Positions 33,938 to 36,832 of a stretch of DNA of 36,832 bases are shown piece after piece. How positions within the stretch are numbered: position 1 is the first letter of the stretch; every line of letters begins with the position of its first letter. The translations under genes and the position numbers were made by a program. The stretch comes from Streptomyces tricolor (GTDB lineage Bacteria; Actinomycetota; Actinomycetes; Streptomycetales; Streptomycetaceae). The stretch covers positions 1 to 36,832 of the forward strand of contig NZ_MUMF01000236.1 of the NCBI RefSeq assembly GCF_002155905.1. The letters are read 5' to 3'. The notes under the pieces were generated by a model. That model saw nothing but the letters and a program-made list of their open reading frames with translations, was not told where the DNA came from and ran no database searches.

Positions 33938-34335
33938 CGGACTCCCCGGTTCCGTGCACGCGTGACCGGATTCGGCCGCCGGTCGTACGCCCCGCGCGAA
34001 ACGGACCACGGCACCTCGCCCGGCGGACCGCCCCCGGTCCGCCGGTGCGCCGTACCCCGGCCGGACCAGCAGGGCGCAGCCGCCGCCCGCGCCGCGACCC
34101 CCACGCGGCGAGGACGGGAAAACGGCCCGTCGGGTTGCCCGATGTGTGCTGCGACACCTGCACTTTTCCGTCAGGTTTCGTAACTCGACCACAAAAGCTC
34201 CACAGAGACATCACCATGTGACGCGACGGATGCGTCGACGACCGGCTTCTGAGGGGGACGCCGGCGTCGCGCGAGGGGGTGCGTCCGCTCCGTGGGAGCC
34301 GTGCTCACCCCTGCCCGGGGAGGGGACTTCACCGC
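33938..34335. other. 398-bp gap holding a terminator and the deacetylase upstream region
   Basis: Contains the hairpin at 34020-34045 and then an AT-rich island about 34160-34215 (ACTTTTCCGTCAGGTTTCGT onward) that is the likely promoter of the deacetylase gene. The 120 bases before its start are GC-rich, giving a long leader. No small gene or recognisable riboswitch. Confidence 0.5.
34020..34045 (+). terminator. Terminator after the small secreted protein gene
   Basis: CCGGCGGACC-GCCCCC-GGTCCGCCGG is a perfect 10-base-pair stem with a six-base loop, 83 bases after the stop at 33937. Confidence 0.75.
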
Positions 34336-36465
34336 ATGAAGCGGACCATACGCACCACCGCGCTGACGGTGGGCGCGCTGCTCGCCGCGCTCGGCCTCCA
34401 GGCCGGCCCGGCCGAGGCCGACACCGGCGCACCGCGCGTCGACCTCAGAGTCCTGGTGGTGAGCGACGGCGGCCCGGCCACCGACGCCATCGCCGCCGAA
34501 CTCGCGACCGCCGGAACCCCGTACACCGAGGTCGACCTCACCGACTCCGGCCGGCCCGCCATCGACGCCGGCTTCCTCGCCGACACCGTCGACGGCCGGC
34601 CGCGGGCCAAGTTCCAGGCCGTCGTCCTGCCGAACGACAACCCGTTCGCGGCCGGTTCCACCGAGATGGCCGCGCTCGCCGCCTACGAGAAGACGTACGC
34701 GATCCCGCAGGTCGACGCCTACACCTACGCCCGCCCCCAGGCCGGACTCCAGGTGCCCACCCTCGGCGGCTACTCGGGCAGCATCGACGGCGTGCGCGCC
34801 CAGGTCACCGCGGCCGGCAGGGCAGGCGCCTTCGGCTACCTCGACGGCCCGGTGCCCTTCGAGGACAACTCGCCTACCGTCGGCGAGAGTTACGCCTACC
34901 TGTCGACGCCCGCCCCGGGCGCCGACTTCACCCCGTACGTCCAGGCCCCCGTCCCCGGCACCGCCAGACAGGGCTCCCTGGTCGGCGAGTACCGGCACGA
35001 CGGGCGGCGCGAACTCGTCGTCACCTTCGTCTACAACCAGTACCAGCAGCAGTTCCGGCTGCTGGCCCGCGGCATCGTGGAGTGGATGACCGGCGGCGTG
35101 CACCTCGGCGCCGCGCGCAACTACTTCGCCGTCCACGTGGACGACGTGTTCGCCGCCGACGACCGCTGGGACACCCGGCTCAACTGCACGCCCGGCGACG
35201 TCGACTGCACGGGCGACGCGGGCACGCCCAGCCCGATCCGGATGACCCCGGCGGACGTCGACCACGCCACCGCCTGGCAGAACAGCCACCGCTTCACCCT
35301 CGACCTCGTCTACAACGGCGCCGGCAGCGTCGACCAGCGCGAGGACAACAACGGCGTCGACCTGCTCGCCGACAAGCTGATCGCCGACCGGAACCAGTTC
35401 CGCTGGATCAACCACACCTACACGCACGCCTACCTGGGCTGCGAGCAGAACGTCACCGTCGTGCCGTGGACCTGCGCCACCCACGCCGACGGCAGCACCA
35501 AATGGGTCAGCCGCACCACCCTCGACCACGAGATCGCCACCAACCGCGTCTGGGGCCGGCTCGCCGGACTCCCGCTGCACGACGACGAGTTGGTCACCGG
35601 CGAGCACTCCGGGCTGAAGATCCTGCCGCAGCAGCCCGCGGACAACCCCAACCTCGCGCTCGCCCTCGCCGACAACGGCATCGCCTGGCTCGCCTCGGAC
35701 AACTCCCGCGACCCCGAACAGCGCCGGATCGGCCCCGCCACCACGGTCTCCCGCTACCCGATGAACATCTTCTACAACGCGGGCAGGGCCGCCGAGCAGG
35801 TCGACGAGTACAACTGGCTCTACACCAGCCGCGCCCAGGGCGGCAGCGGCATCTGCGAGGACAACCCGGAAACCACCACCTGCCTCGACGCCCCGCTGGA
35901 CACCGCCACCGGCTACGGCGACCACATCGTGCCGCTGGAGACCCGGATCGCCCTCGGGCACGTCCTCGCCAACGACCCCAAGCCGCACTTCATCCACCAG
36001 TCCAACCTCGCCGAGGACCGCATCGCCTACCCCGTCCTCGACGGCGTCCTGAACGGCTACGACGCCCTGTTCGCCGACGACACCCCGGTGGTCAACCTGC
36101 GGATGAAGGACATCGGCGTCGAACTCCAGCGGCGCGCCGCCTGGAAGACCGCGGTACGCGACGGCCGGGTCACCGCCTACCGCATCGGCGGCACCGTCAT
36201 CGTGCAGGGACCGGACGGCACCGCCGTCCCCGCGACCCTGCCCACCGGCACCACCCTCGGCGGCAGCGCCTTCGGCTCCGCCTACGCCGGCGCGGTGTCC
36301 GGCTGGACCGCCTCCGACGGCGCCGCGCTCACCTACACCCTGCCGTCCTCCGCCGCCGCACCGGCCGCGACCACGGGCACCGCCGCCGCGGCCACCAGCC
36401 CGGCCCCGCGCACCCGGGTGCCGGCGGGTGCGGCCGAGCAGGTGCCGTACACCCCGGACAGCTGA
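34336..36465 (+). CDS. Large secreted polysaccharide deacetylase-like protein (CE18/Agd3-like)
   Basis: 709-residue exported protein. Signal peptide RTTALTVGALLAALGLQAGP then AEADTG. The N-terminal part is a Rossmann-like domain (VDLRVLVVSDGGPATDAIAA). A carbohydrate-esterase core follows: VHVDDVF with Asp269-Asp270, and INHTYTH with His360 and His364, the D-D and H-x3-H metal pattern of deacetylases. The order and long insertions recall Agd3, the fungal galactosaminogalactan deacetylase (family CE18), rather than short CE4 enzymes. The C-terminus is an Ala/Pro/Thr-rich disordered tail. ATG 34336 has GGGGAGGGGAC upstream. The next gene is a PelF-type transferase, so it likely modifies an exported amino-sugar polymer. 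Confidence 0.8.
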   Translation: MKRTIRTTALTVGALLAALGLQAGPAEADTGAPRVDLRVLVVSDGGPATDAIAAELATAGTPYTEVDLTDSGRPAIDAGFLADTVDGRPRAKFQAVVLPNDNPFAAGSTEMAALAAYEKTYAIPQVDAYTYARPQAGLQVPTLGGYSGSIDGVRAQVTAAGRAGAFGYLDGPVPFEDNSPTVGESYAYLSTPAPGADFTPYVQAPVPGTARQGSLVGEYRHDGRRELVVTFVYNQYQQQFRLLARGIVEWMTGGVHLGAARNYFAVHVDDVFAADDRWDTRLNCTPGDVDCTGDAGTPSPIRMTPADVDHATAWQNSHRFTLDLVYNGAGSVDQREDNNGVDLLADKLIADRNQFRWINHTYTHAYLGCEQNVTVVPWTCATHADGSTKWVSRTTLDHEIATNRVWGRLAGLPLHDDELVTGEHSGLKILPQQPADNPNLALALADNGIAWLASDNSRDPEQRRIGPATTVSRYPMNIFYNAGRAAEQVDEYNWLYTSRAQGGSGICEDNPETTTCLDAPLDTATGYGDHIVPLETRIALGHVLANDPKPHFIHQSNLAEDRIAYPVLDGVLNGYDALFADDTPVVNLRMKDIGVELQRRAAWKTAVRDGRVTAYRIGGTVIVQGPDGTAVPATLPTGTTLGGSAFGSAYAGAVSGWTASDGAALTYTLPSSAAAPAATTGTAAAATSPAPRTRVPAGAAEQVPYTPDS

Positions 36466-36482
36466 ACGGCGCACCGACCTCA

Positions 36483-36524
36483 GGGCCCGCCCCCTCGGCT
36501 CCCCCTACGGGGCGGGGCGGGCCC
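36483..36524 (+). terminator. Hairpin between deacetylase and PelF-like genes
   Basis: GGGCCCGCCCC (36483-36493) pairs with GGGGCGGGCCC (36514-36524), with an inner CCCC/GGGG pairing in the loop. It is 18 bases after the stop. It could terminate or attenuate transcription before the next gene, whose start is 72 bases further on. Confidence 0.7.
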
Positions 36525-36595
36525 GGGTCCCAGGCCGTCCGCCGGCCGCCGGGACCCGCACGACCACCCCACATCCCGGCCGTGGAGTCCCCTCG

Positions 36596-36832
36596 ATGCC
36601 CGTTCAGCACGGCGCGCGCCGCTCCGGCGCGGCGCACGTCACCCTGCTCACCGAAGGCACCTACCCGCACAGCCACGGCGGCGTCAGCGTCTGGTGCGAC
36701 CAGCTGGTCCAGGGCATGCCCGACCTCGACTTCGACGTCATCGCCGTCACCGGCACCGGACGGGAACCCGTCGTATGGGACCTGCCCGCCCACGTCCGCA
36801 GCGTGCTCTCCGTGCCCATGTGGGGAGCCCCG
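36596..36832 (+). CDS. PelF-type family 4 glycosyltransferase, DUF3492 (partial, runs off the window)
   Basis: The first 79 codons of a glycosyltransferase. VTLLTEGTYPHSHGGVSVWC followed by DQLVQGMPDLDFDVIAVTG is the N-terminal signature of the DUF3492/PelF group, where T-Y-P-x-x-x-G-G-V-S lies near the nucleotide-sugar site. PelF is the cytosolic polymerase-type transferase of the Pel exopolysaccharide system, using UDP-sugar; actinobacterial relatives are common but mostly unstudied. ATG 36596 has GTGGAG nine bases upstream. The C-terminal GT-B domain lies beyond the edge. Neighbour to the deacetylase-like gene, with which it plausibly forms an exopolysaccharide locus. Confidence 0.88.
   Translation, partial: MPVQHGARRSGAAHVTLLTEGTYPHSHGGVSVWCDQLVQGMPDLDFDVIAVTGTGREPVVWDLPAHVRSVLSVPMWGAP

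Noticed and set aside
34210..34335. Possible c-di-AMP (ydaO-type) riboswitch in the deacetylase leader
   Set aside because: The leader is GC-rich and long, but the conserved core sequences of that riboswitch could not be found.
34171..36474. 767-codon minus-strand open frame opposite the deacetylase gene
   Set aside because: Val/Gly/Arg-rich shadow without motifs; the plus strand has a signal peptide, deacetylase motifs and ribosome site.

Overview
The window is very GC-rich DNA with strong third-position GC bias, frequent GTG starts, ATGA/GTGA gene overlaps and typical actinobacterial families (HxlR, DUF5133, DUF5914, KhtT-type regulator, Tat-secreted GH46 chitosanase, helicase-associated domain remnant). 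It is almost certainly a Streptomyces or close relative. The mix of pigment, secreted-enzyme, exporter and degraded genes suggests an accessory or chromosome-arm region rather than the conserved core.

Layout. 1-3671: a tightly coupled carotenoid operon (end of an upstream gene, crtI, crtB, a Rieske-type DUF5914 oxygenase). 3763-5806 (minus): a membrane NrfD subunit and a four-cluster ferredoxin subunit of a formate-dehydrogenase-like enzyme, with a coupled 30-codon micro-ORF between them and no catalytic subunit in sight. 6033-6873 (minus): an anti-sigma-like ATPase and CsbD, separated by a perfect 20-bp hairpin. 7426-12196: an alpha/beta hydrolase lacking the usual nucleophile, DUF1330, a MarR-MFS operon and a secreted PAF-acetylhydrolase-like enzyme. 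12197-12822 holds gene scraps (ASCH, AraC). 12823-15386 (minus): a GNAT-aminotransferase fusion coupled to a CdsA-like cytidylyltransferase, with an 18-bp perfect palindrome upstream. 15668-18214: Arr, a DHA2 drug exporter and its divergent HxlR regulator. 18430-19000: a broken helicase-associated protein. 19091-25207: secreted sphingomyelinase, KhtTU-like K+/H+ antiporter pair, a small zinc-ribbon protein with a perfect Crp-type site, an aldo/keto reductase and a ProP-like symporter. 25355-28977: chitosanase with its palindromic operator, phosphoglucomutase and an SGNH esterase. 29117-30972: DUF5133 and a divergent hydrolase/TetR pair sharing a near-perfect palindrome that contains both candidate ATG codons. 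31082-36832: secreted adenosine deaminase, a small secreted protein, a large secreted CE18/Agd3-like deacetylase and the start of a PelF-type glycosyltransferase.

How the genes fit together. Several local circuits are readable: carotenoid synthesis with a likely tailoring oxygenase; exporter/regulator pairs (MarR-MFS, HxlR-MFS, TetR-hydrolase); chitosan hydrolysis under a palindromic operator; and, at the right edge, what looks like the start of an exopolysaccharide locus pairing a PelF-like transferase with a secreted deacetylase. The least explained systems are the GNAT-aminotransferase/CdsA pair, the orphan FdhB/micro-ORF/NrfD unit and the deacetylase/PelF locus. Many genes lack a Shine-Dalgarno sequence and have a -10-like hexamer 6-8 bases before the start, so leaderless transcription appears common here.
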